This document shows positions 19,718 through 27,587 of a stretch of 64,000 nt of DNA, piece by piece; the first letter of the stretch is position 1, and every line of letters begins with the position of its first letter. The notes beneath the pieces were generated by a model. That model searched no databases. It had not been told where the DNA came from and saw only the letters and a list, made by a program, of their open reading frames with translations. This stretch comes from Pseudoalteromonas rubra (lineage in GTDB: Bacteria; Pseudomonadota; Gammaproteobacteria; Enterobacterales; Alteromonadaceae), in assembly GCF_000238295.3 (NCBI RefSeq), contig NZ_AHCD03000044.1, positions 806,001-870,000 on the forward strand, written 5' to 3'. Both the position numbers and the translations under genes were made by a program.

Positions 19718-19859
19718 TGCAACTCACCTCATTGTCAGGCTGGTGCTGAATTGCAGCAGAGATCTGCAAATTTACATGATTTCAGTATAGTACGTTGAGC
19801 GCAATTGCATGGCTTGTTGGCCTTGTGTTGTACAAATTGACTGCAACGCCACGCATGAT

Positions 19860-20477
19860 TTAAGTTGGTTGATACAAAGTAAACATTTCACTGGCTGATC
19901 CGCTCGGGTCGGCTTCTGATGGCTGATCCTGACTGTCACCAAGCAGCTCGTCGATAGCCACTTCCAGTCTGGCTTTGAGTTCATCGATTTTGTCTTTCAA
20001 CTTGTCTTTTTTATAGCCCGGAAGCGTTTTGTCATCGTGTATTTCTTGCTCTGTCAGGTCAAGCATCTCAATTCTAACTGTGAGTTCTTTGTAGGCCAGA
20101 AAGTCAATGCCGAGGTTATTGAACAGTAAGGCTTGATTGACTTCGTGGGGTTCGACGGTGACTTCTATTGACATCGCCATGATTTCGCTCATAGTTTCCT
20201 CGTAGAACTGGATTTGCTGCTGCTTTTCTGGCTGGCTTAAATCAACGCGTTTGTAGGCAGTGTCCCTGGCAACCTGGTAGTAATTTCTTGCCTGCTCAGA
20301 AATGCCTTCGTAATCAACTCCAACGGAAACCGCTGTATCCTTGTCTGGTTGTGCGCGCCCGGTTGCATCCATGGCTTCGTTCAGTCGCTGTGCGAAGTGC
20401 GCTTGTTGATTTAACTGTGTCTCATTTTGTGATGTGTACTGATTGGCTGAGAAGACAGTTTGAGGGGTAATCTTCAT
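19860..20477 (-). CDS. hypothetical cytoplasmic protein
   Basis: I do not recognise this family. 205 residues, highly charged and Gln/Glu/Asp-rich, no signal peptide and no membrane helix. The N-terminus MKITPQTVFSANQYTSQ is polar. Residues about 150-190 (KKDKLKDKIDELKARLEVAI) are likely coiled coil. The start MKITPQ is chosen because AAGGA lies 8 nt upstream. An extension of six residues has no ribosome site. It is monocistronic, between the solute-binding pair and the siderophore receptor terminator. Confidence 0.7.
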   Translation of the reverse strand: MKITPQTVFSANQYTSQNETQLNQQAHFAQRLNEAMDATGRAQPDKDTAVSVGVDYEGISEQARNYYQVARDTAYKRVDLSQPEKQQQIQFYEETMSEIMAMSIEVTVEPHEVNQALLFNNLGIDFLAYKELTVRIEMLDLTEQEIHDDKTLPGYKKDKLKDKIDELKARLEVAIDELLGDSQDQPSEADPSGSASEMFTLYQPT

Positions 20478-20570
20478 TCGGTTATTCCTTTGCAATATTG
20501 AGAATAACGAAGCAAAGACTGTACCTAAATTTGTTGTTCCTTATGGGGTTATCAAAGCAGCAATAAAGAA

Positions 20571-20594
20571 GCGAAATGGGCAGGCCCATTTCGC
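20571..20594 (-). terminator. strong hairpin terminator after siderophore receptor gene
   Basis: Arms GCGAAATGGGC and GCCCATTTCGC form an 11-bp perfect stem with a 2-nt loop. On the minus strand it is followed by TTCTTTATT. It sits 40 bp past the receptor stop and before the next minus strand gene. Confidence 0.75.
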
Positions 20595-20634
20595 TTTGTG
20601 TTCTTACTGAGTATCGGACACCGGGCCCGGAGTA

Positions 20635-23070
20635 TTAGAACTGATAGTTTACAGACAACTTAACGTTACGCTCGTTACCTGGTAAGCCACCCAGGAACAG
20701 CGCTTTGCTGTAATAACGTTCATCGGTCAGGTTCTCGATGTTCAGCTGGATCTGATACTTGTCACCCTGGTAGCGTGCCGCGGCATCCCAGCGTGTGTAG
20801 CTGTCAATGGTGGCGGTGGGCAGACCGAAAGATTCGGAATTTACAGTTCGTTCACCCATATAGTTGACGCCCAGGCTGACAGTCAGGTTATCCATAACCG
20901 TGGCAGGTAGCTGGTAATTAACCCAGGCACTGGCCATTTTCTTTGGCACGCCTTTTTTCTGCTCGGAATGTTCCTTAGCACGGATCTCGATGGCGTCCTG
21001 CCAGGTAGCATTCATGTTTAAGTCAACGGACTCTGCCAGTGCCAGGTTCAGATCGACTTCGACCCCTTCAGACTTATCTTCGTCGTCATAAAAATACTGC
21101 TCAACACTGACGTTGTATTCCGGGTCCTTAGGGTTGTCGTTGTACAGCGGGTTTGTGTAACGCAGGTTAGTACGGCTGGTTTCAAACCACACAATTGACC
21201 CCAGCAGATCTTCATCCAGTGCGGTAAAACGAATACCTAAATCCAGAGACTCTGATTCAGAGTCTGGGCGGTTTGGTGATGTTTTGTCATCAGACAAAGC
21301 GCCTAAAATACTGTAAGCAGTGCGGCCTTTGGCAACATTAACAAACGCAGAAAGCTGAGGATGAACCTGATAGTTAACACCCAGGTTATAGGTCATGCCA
21401 GAGTCATCTGAGTCCAGCTCTTTACTGGCTTCTGGCACCCGATCGCTGCCTTTATGCTGGTAAGCCTGCTCAATGGCAGAGTAGGCCAGACCGGTACGCA
21501 CAGTTAGTTGTTCGTTGAGATAAAGTACTTCCTGGAAGCTGATCCCATAGGCGTCTAGTGATTTGTCGTAATTGCTGCGCAATGACGGGTCATAATCCAT
21601 GATATCACCGGTCGCCCAGTTCGGATTGCGAATATCCAGAATATAAGGAATAGCGTTATCGCCATTGCTGCCGTCGGCATCGTAAACCGACCAGCTCTTG
21701 AGTGCCATCTCTCGGTTTTCATAGTTTACGCTGATCAGGTGTTCACCCATAATGCCGCCGAGGCTCCACCCCAGTTGCAGATCGGCAAAGTATTGCCAGG
21801 TTTGTTCTTCGGCAACCAAACGGCGGTATTCCTGACGACGTGCGGCAAAGGGATGCAGTTCGCCATCAACGACTAAAGGTGCGCGAGGGTCGGCATTAAT
21901 GACACCACGGCGATCCCAGTAGACATAGTTGTATGCACCCGTCTGACGGGCAAAGTCTGAGTCATAGCTGCGCCACAAGACTTGCTGAGTCAGTGTTGAG
22001 TCGCTGTTGATATGCCAGTCGTGGCGAAGCTTAATTCTCAACTCTTCACCTTCATTCGGTTTAGAAAGTGGCGAAATTAAGTTGCCATCGCCCAAATCGT
22101 AAGGTTTAAGGCCATCGGTAGCCAGAATAGATGCGGCAAGCTGTTCGCGTTGTTGCTCAGACAGCTGGACACCGAGATAGTTTTTGCCTTCTTCATCTAA
22201 TGTTGTGCCGTTTGGCAGGTCGGCTGCACTCAGCATACCTGGTGTAGCAGAGGTGCTGTCCCAGTTCATGATGCGAACGGGGTCACCAATCGAATCAATT
22301 TGCAGTGCATCATCAATATAAGCGGTTGAAAGCAGGAGTTTGTGATTATTGCTCACATCAAAACTCAGGCTGGCATAAATTTCGTCTCTGTCTGATTGCA
22401 GGTCGCGATAGCCGTCACTTCGCTCATGATTGGCGACAAGGCGGTATGCCCATTGATCATTCAGGCCACCAGTTGCATCAAAACCAATGCCATAGCTATT
22501 CCAGCTGCCAGCTTTGGCACTGACCTCGAAAGCATCCTGTTGTTGCGGTTTTTTCTCAACCAGGTTGATTACACCACCGGCTGCACCAATACCGTATAAA
22601 CCGGTTGCGGGGCCTTTGAGTACCTCAATGCTTTCAATGTTGGTCATTGAGCGAGTCGGGTTGAAGTCGTTACCTAAGTTTGCACCGCCGTACATGCCAT
22701 CATAAGTGTAATTCACACCCAGACCACGCACAGTCAGGTTATCACCAATACCGTAGTTGTTACCTGCCTGTCCCAGACCACTAACGTTGCGTAGCGCTTC
22801 TTGCAAAGTAGTGGCGTTTTGCGCTTTGAGCAACTCTTTATCAACAACGACAATGGCCGCCGGTGTTTGCATTAACGCCATATTAGATTTAGTGGCTGTG
22901 CCTGATTCTAGAATGAGTTGGTTGTGTTTACCGTACACACTAATTTTTTCAATGTTTTCGTCATTGCTTTGAGCAACAACAATTGTGCTGTTAACCGCGG
23001 CACCTAACAGGGCGATTTTAACGGCATTGGCCAATAGATTTTGTGAATTCTTTGAGCGAGAGAATTGCAT
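20635..23070 (-). CDS. TonB-dependent siderophore receptor
   Basis: 811-residue outer-membrane receptor. After a signal sequence ending near VVAQS there is a TonB-box-like segment (ENIEKISVYGK), then a plug domain (TPAAIVVVDKELLKAQNATT, IESIEVLKGPATGLYGIGAA, GGVINLVEKKP), and a long beta-barrel ending in the aromatic strand NVKLSVNYQF. The plug signature is that of the TIGR01783-type siderophore receptors. The particular siderophore cannot be told from the sequence. The start MQFSRSKN has GGAG 6 nt upstream. The longer frame to 23151 runs back through the promoter and Fur box. A Fur-box match 71 bp upstream implies iron repression. Confidence 0.93.
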   Translation of the reverse strand: MQFSRSKNSQNLLANAVKIALLGAAVNSTIVVAQSNDENIEKISVYGKHNQLILESGTATKSNMALMQTPAAIVVVDKELLKAQNATTLQEALRNVSGLGQAGNNYGIGDNLTVRGLGVNYTYDGMYGGANLGNDFNPTRSMTNIESIEVLKGPATGLYGIGAAGGVINLVEKKPQQQDAFEVSAKAGSWNSYGIGFDATGGLNDQWAYRLVANHERSDGYRDLQSDRDEIYASLSFDVSNNHKLLLSTAYIDDALQIDSIGDPVRIMNWDSTSATPGMLSAADLPNGTTLDEEGKNYLGVQLSEQQREQLAASILATDGLKPYDLGDGNLISPLSKPNEGEELRIKLRHDWHINSDSTLTQQVLWRSYDSDFARQTGAYNYVYWDRRGVINADPRAPLVVDGELHPFAARRQEYRRLVAEEQTWQYFADLQLGWSLGGIMGEHLISVNYENREMALKSWSVYDADGSNGDNAIPYILDIRNPNWATGDIMDYDPSLRSNYDKSLDAYGISFQEVLYLNEQLTVRTGLAYSAIEQAYQHKGSDRVPEASKELDSDDSGMTYNLGVNYQVHPQLSAFVNVAKGRTAYSILGALSDDKTSPNRPDSESESLDLGIRFTALDEDLLGSIVWFETSRTNLRYTNPLYNDNPKDPEYNVSVEQYFYDDEDKSEGVEVDLNLALAESVDLNMNATWQDAIEIRAKEHSEQKKGVPKKMASAWVNYQLPATVMDNLTVSLGVNYMGERTVNSESFGLPTATIDSYTRWDAAARYQGDKYQIQLNIENLTDERYYSKALFLGGLPGNERNVKLSVNYQF

Positions 23071-23140
23071 ATTACACTCCATACAACTAAGGAACCCGGC
23101 TTCGGGACTGCAGAGGGAGCGCATACTAACAGTGATTTTA

Positions 23141-23159
23141 AATGATAACAACTCTCATT
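23141..23159 (-). promoter_or_regulatory. Fur box upstream of siderophore receptor
   Basis: The minus strand sequence AATGAGAGTTGTTATCATT is a 19-bp near-palindrome matching the Fur consensus form AATGAGAATNATTATCATT at nearly every position. It lies 71 bp upstream of the receptor start, where Fur would block RNA polymerase under iron-replete conditions. Confidence 0.8.
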
Positions 23160-23256
23160 TGCGTTTAATAAATGTTGCTTGTGTGGCGAATTATTTGATC
23201 TGGTTGATTGGCTGAGAATGAATTATTGATAATTTATTAAATAAAAACAATCGAGT

Positions 23257-23296
23257 AAAAAAAGCACACAGATCAGATGAGTATTTATACTCGTCT
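23257..23296 (-). terminator. hairpin with U-tract after YafY-type regulator
   Basis: On the minus strand, AGACGAGTA and TACTCATCT form a 9-bp stem (one G-T pair) with a 4-nt loop. A run of seven T follows after about 11 nt. It lies about 30 bp after the regulator stop. The distance to the T-run lowers confidence. Confidence 0.5.
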
Positions 23297-23328
23297 GCTA
23301 CTTGAACAGGGCGGGCGGGTAGCTGGGG

Positions 23329-24039
23329 TTAAAGGTCAGTCTGGGCGGTGTCATCAGCGTATTTTGCCTTAACCAGGGCAATATAGTGTTGCAGATTCTT
23401 TTCTTTCGTTAGTTCAAAAGGATGTGTTAGCAGGGAGATGTCACAGACTCGATCGAGTCGAAACTCACGGTAATCATTGCGTAGAAGGCAATGGCCGATG
23501 ATGGTCCATTTACCACCCCAGTAGACAAGCCCGAGCGGCTCTATGTCTCGCTCGCTATATGCCTCTTTGGCATCTTTGTAGTGTAATCTGACCTGGCGTT
23601 TCTGAACCACAGCTTCACGTAATGTACTGCTGAACCTTTGATGATCTTCGGTGTGACCAAAGCTGGCGGCAACATAGGGGAAGTCGTCCAGCTGTTGTTT
23701 AAGGTGGTCAGGAAGCGCGGCTTCAATTTTAGCCATTGCACTGCTGGCATGTTCCGACAACACAGGATCAGTCCAGGCGCTGGCCATACGGGTTCCTAAC
23801 AATAAAGACTGTAACTCCGCAACGGTAAACATCATGGGCGGCAAGTCACACTGTGCAATCAGGTAACCAATGCCAGCTTCGCCTTCGATAGGCACGCCAG
23901 AGCTTTGAAGGTGCTGAATGTCGCGGTAGATAGTGCGCTCAGACACATTCAACCGTTCGGCAAGTTGCTTAGCTGTGATGGCCAGGCGCCGTCCTTTAAG
24001 CAGGTTAACCAGCTGAAATAAACGCTCAGATTTGTGCAC
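23329..24039 (-). CDS. YafY-family transcriptional regulator (HTH-11 plus WYL)
   Basis: 236-residue one-component regulator. The N-terminal DeoR-type helix-turn-helix reads AKQLAERLNVSERTIYRDIQ, residues about 20-45. The C-terminal half is a WYL domain (RQVRLHYKDAKEAYSERDIE, GLVYWGGKWTIIGHC, FRLDRV), a ligand- or nucleic-acid-responsive module. It is the second gene after an ABM-like protein on the same strand, 57 bp apart, a common pairing in which the regulator controls its small neighbour. Ligand unknown. Confidence 0.9.
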   Translation of the reverse strand: MHKSERLFQLVNLLKGRRLAITAKQLAERLNVSERTIYRDIQHLQSSGVPIEGEAGIGYLIAQCDLPPMMFTVAELQSLLLGTRMASAWTDPVLSEHASSAMAKIEAALPDHLKQQLDDFPYVAASFGHTEDHQRFSSTLREAVVQKRQVRLHYKDAKEAYSERDIEPLGLVYWGGKWTIIGHCLLRNDYREFRLDRVCDISLLTHPFELTKEKNLQHYIALVKAKYADDTAQTDL

Positions 24040-24096
24040 TAGGTTACTCCGGGGAAAAGCCGGGAAATGATCCCGGCATTGATAGGCTGAATCAGG

Positions 24097-24414
24097 TTAC
24101 TCACTGCAAGGGGTTTGCGCAACTACCTCAGTTAATGTGAGTGACAGGCTCTCTTTGTCAATTACCGCCGCAAACTGCTGACATACCTGCTCGTGCTCAA
24201 ATGCTTCCTGCACGCGTTTGGCATCTTCAAGCGTATTCCAGTATACAATGTCAGTGTAAACACCGGTTTCAGAATGCTTTGACACAGAGCGGTAAAGCAG
24301 TCCCGGTTGTGTTTTAACGTAAGCCATAAAGTGTTCATTTTGAATCAGAAAGTCTGCTTCAGTGACGCCGTTAGCCAGTTTGAAGGTGGCGATTTCTACG
24401 ATATTTGTGCTCAT
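24097..24414 (-). CDS. antibiotic biosynthesis monooxygenase (ABM)-like small protein
   Basis: 105-residue cytoplasmic protein with the ferredoxin-like dimeric alpha/beta-barrel pattern: IVEIATFKLANGVTEADF, MAYVKTQPGLLYRSVS, YTDIVYWNTLEDAKRVQEAF. Families with this fold include ABM monooxygenases and ligand-binding Dabb-like proteins. No catalytic assignment is possible. The start MSTNIVE is preferred because AAGGAG lies 8 nt upstream. It is first in a probable two-gene operon with the YafY-type regulator. Confidence 0.75.
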   Translation of the reverse strand: MSTNIVEIATFKLANGVTEADFLIQNEHFMAYVKTQPGLLYRSVSKHSETGVYTDIVYWNTLEDAKRVQEAFEHEQVCQQFAAVIDKESLSLTLTEVVAQTPCSE

Positions 24415-24687
24415 GTTTTTGTCTCCTTGTTTAAGTTGGTGACAGTAAAACACGTAGCTTTGTCAGGGAGTGTCAGTAGCATTTTTTTAGACTAACTAAT
24501 TTGCTATCAATCTGTTGAGATGTAACATTATTTTTATTAGTGTATGATTTACTGTAATTTTTGGATCTTTATTGGTTTGTCTATACAGAGGTCACATCTC
24601 ACCTTATCAGGCAGCGTATCAGCACCTTACAAGGTAGCGGACCTTGCAATGTCTTACCAATAATCTGTTAGCTATTGAGGGAGTCAT

Positions 24688-25167
24688 ATGAAATATAAAA
24701 TAGTACCTGTGAGATCGGATTTCTTAGATAAAGTTAGAAATGTAGGTATAGACGATCAAAACCAACCTGTAGAAGTATTGCTAGCTAAAGGTGGTGAACC
24801 GTGTCGAGATGTACTTCGTGGCGCAAAGGCTGGTGAAGAACTAATATTGGCCAGTTATTGTCCTTTCACTAAAACAGGCCCCTATAAAGAGTATGGTCCC
24901 ATTTTTGTGTTGGCTAACGCGAAGAGTCAGGAATTTGATGTTAACAAACTGCCATTGCCAAACGGATCAGCAACCGATTATTTAGGTCATACATTTGTAT
25001 TAAGAGCATACTGTGAAAACGAGCGTATATTAGACGCGAAGTTGTCATCACCAGAACAAGCAGAGTCAGACCTTGAAGCGTTTTTAACCAATGAAAAGGT
25101 AAGCTTCATAATTGCGAGATATGCTGCTTATGGTTGTTACAGTTTCAGAGTTGAACGTGCGGCATAG
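24688..25167 (+). CDS. DUF1203-family protein (cassette gene)
   Basis: 159-residue cytoplasmic protein matching the DUF1203 pattern: EPCRDVLRGAKAGEELILAS, then YCPFTKTGPYKEYGPIFV, and ARYAAYGCYSFRV near the end. The function of the family is not known. The ATG has GAGGGAG upstream. The gene is tightly framed by GTTAGCTAT 13 bases before the start and ATAGCTAAC overlapping the stop, the signature of an integron cassette. Codon use is AT-rich relative to flanking chromosomal genes, consistent with transfer. Confidence 0.85.
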   Translation: MKYKIVPVRSDFLDKVRNVGIDDQNQPVEVLLAKGGEPCRDVLRGAKAGEELILASYCPFTKTGPYKEYGPIFVLANAKSQEFDVNKLPLPNGSATDYLGHTFVLRAYCENERILDAKLSSPEQAESDLEAFLTNEKVSFIIARYAAYGCYSFRVERAA

Positions 25168-25205
25168 CTAACAATCTGATTAATTTAGCGTTACAAGGGC
25201 ATATA

Positions 25206-25232
25206 TGGAGCTTCCATATATGTCACTTAAAA
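25206..25232 (+). repeat. 27-bp direct repeat, copy 1
   Basis: The segment TGGAGC-TT-CCATATATGTCACTTAAAA recurs at 26515-26541 with only the central TT changed to GG. Copy 1 also forms a palindrome with the bases to its left: CATATATGGA at 25200-25209 pairs with TCCATATATG at 25213-25222. The two copies bracket the MITE, the IS remnant and the gene at 25995. Confidence 0.75.
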
Positions 25233-25462
25233 AGCTCAGCTTCCTACGCCGTTTACGAAGGTCTTTCATGGTGCGGTCGGGCGAAAGCAAGAGATGACAG
25301 ATTACTGTGAGCACCTTCATAAATGGTGACGAGCCAACCTGATTCAGTGCGAGCGATTACTGGGTTAACACTTTTTCTTTTACATCATTCCGACTTATCT
25401 AAACTCAGGATTGGGTACGTTCTCGTAATATCTGAGCTTGACTATTTTCCAGGATTTCATGC

Positions 25463-25677
25463 TTATACCAATTTCACTTAATACCTGGTCTATTTGAAGG
25501 AGCAAATAGGACGCTAACGGCGTTAAAAATTTCTTATTTAGAACAACTAAATAGCAAAATTTTTGCCTCGCCTATATGGATGTAGGTGCCTCAGCGATAG
25601 CAGGACGCGGGAGCGGTGTTATCGACCCTATTTTCTCGCCTCAAAATAGACCACTTAATTAAGCAAATTGGTATTAA
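25463..25677. mobile_element. MITE-like element, about 215 bp
   Basis: The left end TTATACCAATTTCACTTAAT is an imperfect inverted copy of the right end. Read on the minus strand, the right end begins TTAATACCAATTTGCTTAAT, and both continue into TGGTCTATTT. The interior contains further self-complementary stretches and no reading frame. Size, terminal inverted repeats and lack of coding capacity fit a miniature inverted-repeat element. From memory, similar ACCAATTT-ended repeats are common in Pseudoalteromonas and relatives. Confidence 0.65.
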
Positions 25678-25805
25678 ACTTACGACTTTCACCGATCAGA
25701 GCTTATAGGAAGCGCAGCATTTGATGGTTTTGCATTTCTTTATTGAATCTGTCTGGGTGTCACTTAAAATTCTAATTGTGGGTGTCACTAGAGGGGAAGT
25801 GGACA

Positions 25806-25905
25806 GTGTCATTTCTACATCCGAACACACCTGATTGTTTGCGTACACGCAAACCTGCAAAACATCTTTTGCTAAATCAACATCGATTACAGTAGTATTG
25901 TACAT
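25806..25905 (-). pseudogene. IS110-family transposase remnant (N-terminus only)
   Basis: The minus strand frame starting at 25905 reads MYNTTVIDVDLAKDVLQVCV, closely following the RNase-H-like opening IDLAKNVFQVH of IS110-family transposases, including the first Asp of their DEDD site. Similarity stops after about 33 residues; the rest of the transposase, roughly 300 residues, is absent. The frame extends to 25696 but the later part is unrelated. The IS1111 subgroup of this family is known to target integron attC sites, which fits the location. Confidence 0.6.
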
Positions 25906-25994
25906 AACTGTATGACTCCAATCATAAAAGTTAGCTAACAATAAGCATAGAAGGAGGGAGTCTAATTGTCTGTTCCACATCTAGGGAAAGTTTG

Positions 25995-26507
25995 GTGAAA
26001 CCTTTCAGAATTAAAAGAGAAAATCAAAAACTGGTACTAACCAGATCAAAAATAAGTGAGGTTATCGGTTTTGTACTTTCGAGTACTTTTTTGGCTGGGC
26101 TTATTTTAAGCACATATAATTTTGGCCTGTCTTCAGTAAACTCGACTGAATCACTTTTATCATTCATTAAAGAAAAACCTTCAATCTTGTTTTTTATTGT
26201 TATTGCAGTATTGTTGATTTCAAATGTTGTAACCTCCCTTAAATTTATAGTGTTAGGTGAAAAGTTTGCATTTGATGGAATAAGTCAGAAGATTTTGAAA
26301 AATAGCAAATTTTTACTCAATTATTCTGACGTAAAAAATGTACAAATTAGAGTCTATTCAGGCGATACTGATTCGTATGATTTATCTCTGATTACAATAT
26401 ACGGAAACTCTCTAAAATTAGCGGATTTTAAAGAATTATCAAGCGTAAAAGAACTCGCTGGTCACATTGGTGACTATTTAAATTTAAGTGTAGTCATTAA
26501 GGAATAG
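25995..26507 (+). CDS. two-helix membrane protein (cassette gene)
   Basis: 170-residue protein of unknown family. Two membrane helices lie near residues 26-46 (VIGFVLSSTFLAGLILSTYN) and 64-83 (PSILFFIVIAVLLISNVV). They are followed by a soluble domain with the alternation of a PH-like fold (EKFAFDGISQKILKN, SDVKNVQIRV, YDLSLITIYG). Strongly AT-rich. The start is GTG 25995 with AGGG upstream; TTG three bases earlier is possible. Sequence TGTCTGTTCC at 25967 is nearly the reverse complement of GGAATAGACA at 26501 over the gene's end, which weakly supports cassette status. Confidence 0.7.
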   Translation: MKPFRIKRENQKLVLTRSKISEVIGFVLSSTFLAGLILSTYNFGLSSVNSTESLLSFIKEKPSILFFIVIAVLLISNVVTSLKFIVLGEKFAFDGISQKILKNSKFLLNYSDVKNVQIRVYSGDTDSYDLSLITIYGNSLKLADFKELSSVKELAGHIGDYLNLSVVIKE

Positions 26508-26563
26508 ACATCGCTGGAGCGGCCATATATGTCACTTAAAAGTTCTTGCTTTTTAAAAGGGTG
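26501..26563 (+). repeat. possible attC site, short
   Basis: This segment spans the stop of the membrane-protein gene to the GTTATATGC core that opens the next cassette. It contains copy 2 of the 27-bp repeat and a TTAAAAG / CTTTTTAA hairpin. The left core is poor (GGAATAGACA), so the assignment is tentative. Confidence 0.35.
26515..26541 (+). repeat. 27-bp direct repeat, copy 2
   Basis: TGGAGC-GG-CCATATATGTCACTTAAAA, 25 of 27 bases identical to the copy at 25206-25232. It lies within the junction between two cassette genes, 8 bp after a stop codon. Copy 1 likewise follows a gene stop, by 39 bp. Confidence 0.75.
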
Positions 26564-26603
26564 TTATATGCACTCCGGTGCATACAAACTTAGGAAGTTT
26601 AAA

Positions 26604-27113
26604 TTGAAAAATTACATAGTCGTTGCTGCATTAGTATTGTTATTAAGTGCTTGTTCTGCAACTCGAGAACTCGCATCAACTATAGATAAAAATTACAAAT
26701 TTGAAACGGCAAAATTAATTTTTTACTCTCCAAACTTTTCAGCCGTCCATATGCCACCGCTGATGAATTCCTATGCTTACGTTGATACATATGAGTTCGA
26801 TGATTTTTGTAGCTCAGCCCCGAAAGCAATCTCAACATCATCCGTAAATAAAGATACCAGAACTCAAGAATCTCTGTTACCAACAGGTAAAGTTGTTGCT
26901 CACATAGGTTATAACGCGACAGGAGCAGGTGGCTTAACTGGTGAATCTTTTTACATAATGAACATCAAACCTAATGAGCAATACAAAATAACACTTACAG
27001 AAGCACGTCCGCTGGTTACTAGCTACTCAGTAGAAATAAAGCTATTAAAAGAAGGCCGTTTCAGTCCAGTTGAAGCAGTTAACTATAATCGTAAGAGAGA
27101 TGTTTGTAAGTAG
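26604..27113 (+). CDS. lipoprotein of unknown function (cassette gene)
   Basis: 169-residue lipoprotein. The lipobox is LLSAC after a hydrophobic run (NYIVVAALVLLL), so the mature protein starts at Cys 17 and is membrane-anchored. The start is set at TTG 26604 because AGGAAG lies 6 nt upstream and the signal sequence then has normal length. An ATG at 26568 lies in frame but inside the cassette core. The mature part has two more Cys (FCSSA and the C-terminal DVCK). The family is not recognised. Core GTTATATGC upstream and GCATATAGC just after the stop mark it as a cassette. Confidence 0.75.
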   Translation: MKNYIVVAALVLLLSACSATRELASTIDKNYKFETAKLIFYSPNFSAVHMPPLMNSYAYVDTYEFDDFCSSAPKAISTSSVNKDTRTQESLLPTGKVVAHIGYNATGAGGLTGESFYIMNIKPNEQYKITLTEARPLVTSYSVEIKLLKEGRFSPVEAVNYNRKRDVCK

Positions 27114-27116
27114 TAC

Positions 27117-27196
27117 GCATATAGCAACCAAAGTCAGCAGGACTTTTACTCGTTTCGTTCTGCAAAAATACTTGCAAAAGCCCCTGCTTTGGGACG
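27117..27196 (+). repeat. attC-like site after lipoprotein cassette
   Basis: The site starts GCATATAGC, complementary at 8 of 9 to the cassette's own opening core at 26563, and ends at the next core GTTATGT. Inner arms CCAAAG (27128) and CTTTGG (27187) pair, as do CAGG with CCTG and TTTT with AAAA, leaving bulged bases on one strand. This is the folded shape expected of attC. Confidence 0.6.
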
Positions 27197-27215
27197 TTAT
27201 GTGCTTAGGTGAATT

Positions 27216-27497
27216 ATGGATTTTATTGTCAAAGTAATTTGGGCTGCTACTCCTTTTGCTCTCATCCTGCCGTTTTTATTAAAGCCTCAAAGTTTGCACT
27301 GGATTTCACAAAAGTGGTTACTTGTATTTAGCCTTGTTCTAAGCTTGCTCGGTGTGGTGTTGTCGCCAAAAGCATTGTGTGCAGGTACCTGCAGTGCAAT
27401 CATTGGAAGCATAATGACATCAATATTAATTAATGCTGTTTTACTCTCAGTTTTTTTACTTTTCAGCTATAGAAAAAATAAAGTAAGAAGCACATAA
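27216..27497 (+). CDS. small three-helix membrane protein (cassette gene)
   Basis: 93 residues, almost entirely hydrophobic, with three predicted membrane helices: VIWAATPFALILPFLL near 6-22, WLLVFSLVLSLLGVVLS near 34-50, and a C-terminal segment ILINAVLLSVFLLFSY followed by a basic tail RKNKVRST. Family not recognised. The ATG has AGGTGA upstream and lies 11 bases after the GTTATGTGC core. The stop TAA is part of the GCACATAAC core, the exact reverse complement. Only 282 bp of coding sequence fills the cassette. Confidence 0.75.
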   Translation: MDFIVKVIWAATPFALILPFLLKPQSLHWISQKWLLVFSLVLSLLGVVLSPKALCAGTCSAIIGSIMTSILINAVLLSVFLLFSYRKNKVRST

Positions 27498-27574
27498 CAA
27501 AACAAATTAAAGTGCGGACTTTGCGCGTGCCTTACAAATTTTAGCCAACTGTTTCTAGCCGTTTATTTGCGGCG
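27490..27574 (+). repeat. attC-like site, best example in the window
   Basis: The left core GCACATAAC is the exact reverse complement of the cassette's opening GTTATGTGC. Inner arms CAAATTAAA (27503-27511) and TTTATTTG (27562-27569) pair with a single extra T on the left strand, matching the extrahelical base that gives attC its orientation. The right core is GCTTAG, one base off the usual GTTRRRY. Confidence 0.68.
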
Positions 27575-27587
27575 CTTAGAGGTAAAG

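Noticed and set aside
23071..23151. 27-residue extension of the siderophore receptor
   Set aside because: It runs through the promoter and into the Fur box; the signal sequence and GGAG site fit the start at 23070.
24600..24660. CAAGGT-AGCGG-ACCTTG hairpin left of the first cassette as attI
   Set aside because: No integrase gene adjoins it and it lacks the direct-repeat layout of attI; it may be the right part of a lost attC.
25754..25789. TGGGTGTCACT repeated at 25754 and 25779
   Set aside because: A short local repeat in AT-rich DNA beside the IS remnant; no element could be tied to it.
25696..25980. 94-residue minus strand frame as an intact gene
   Set aside because: Only about 33 residues in the middle resemble IS110 transposase starts; the rest is unrelated read-through, so it is treated as a remnant.
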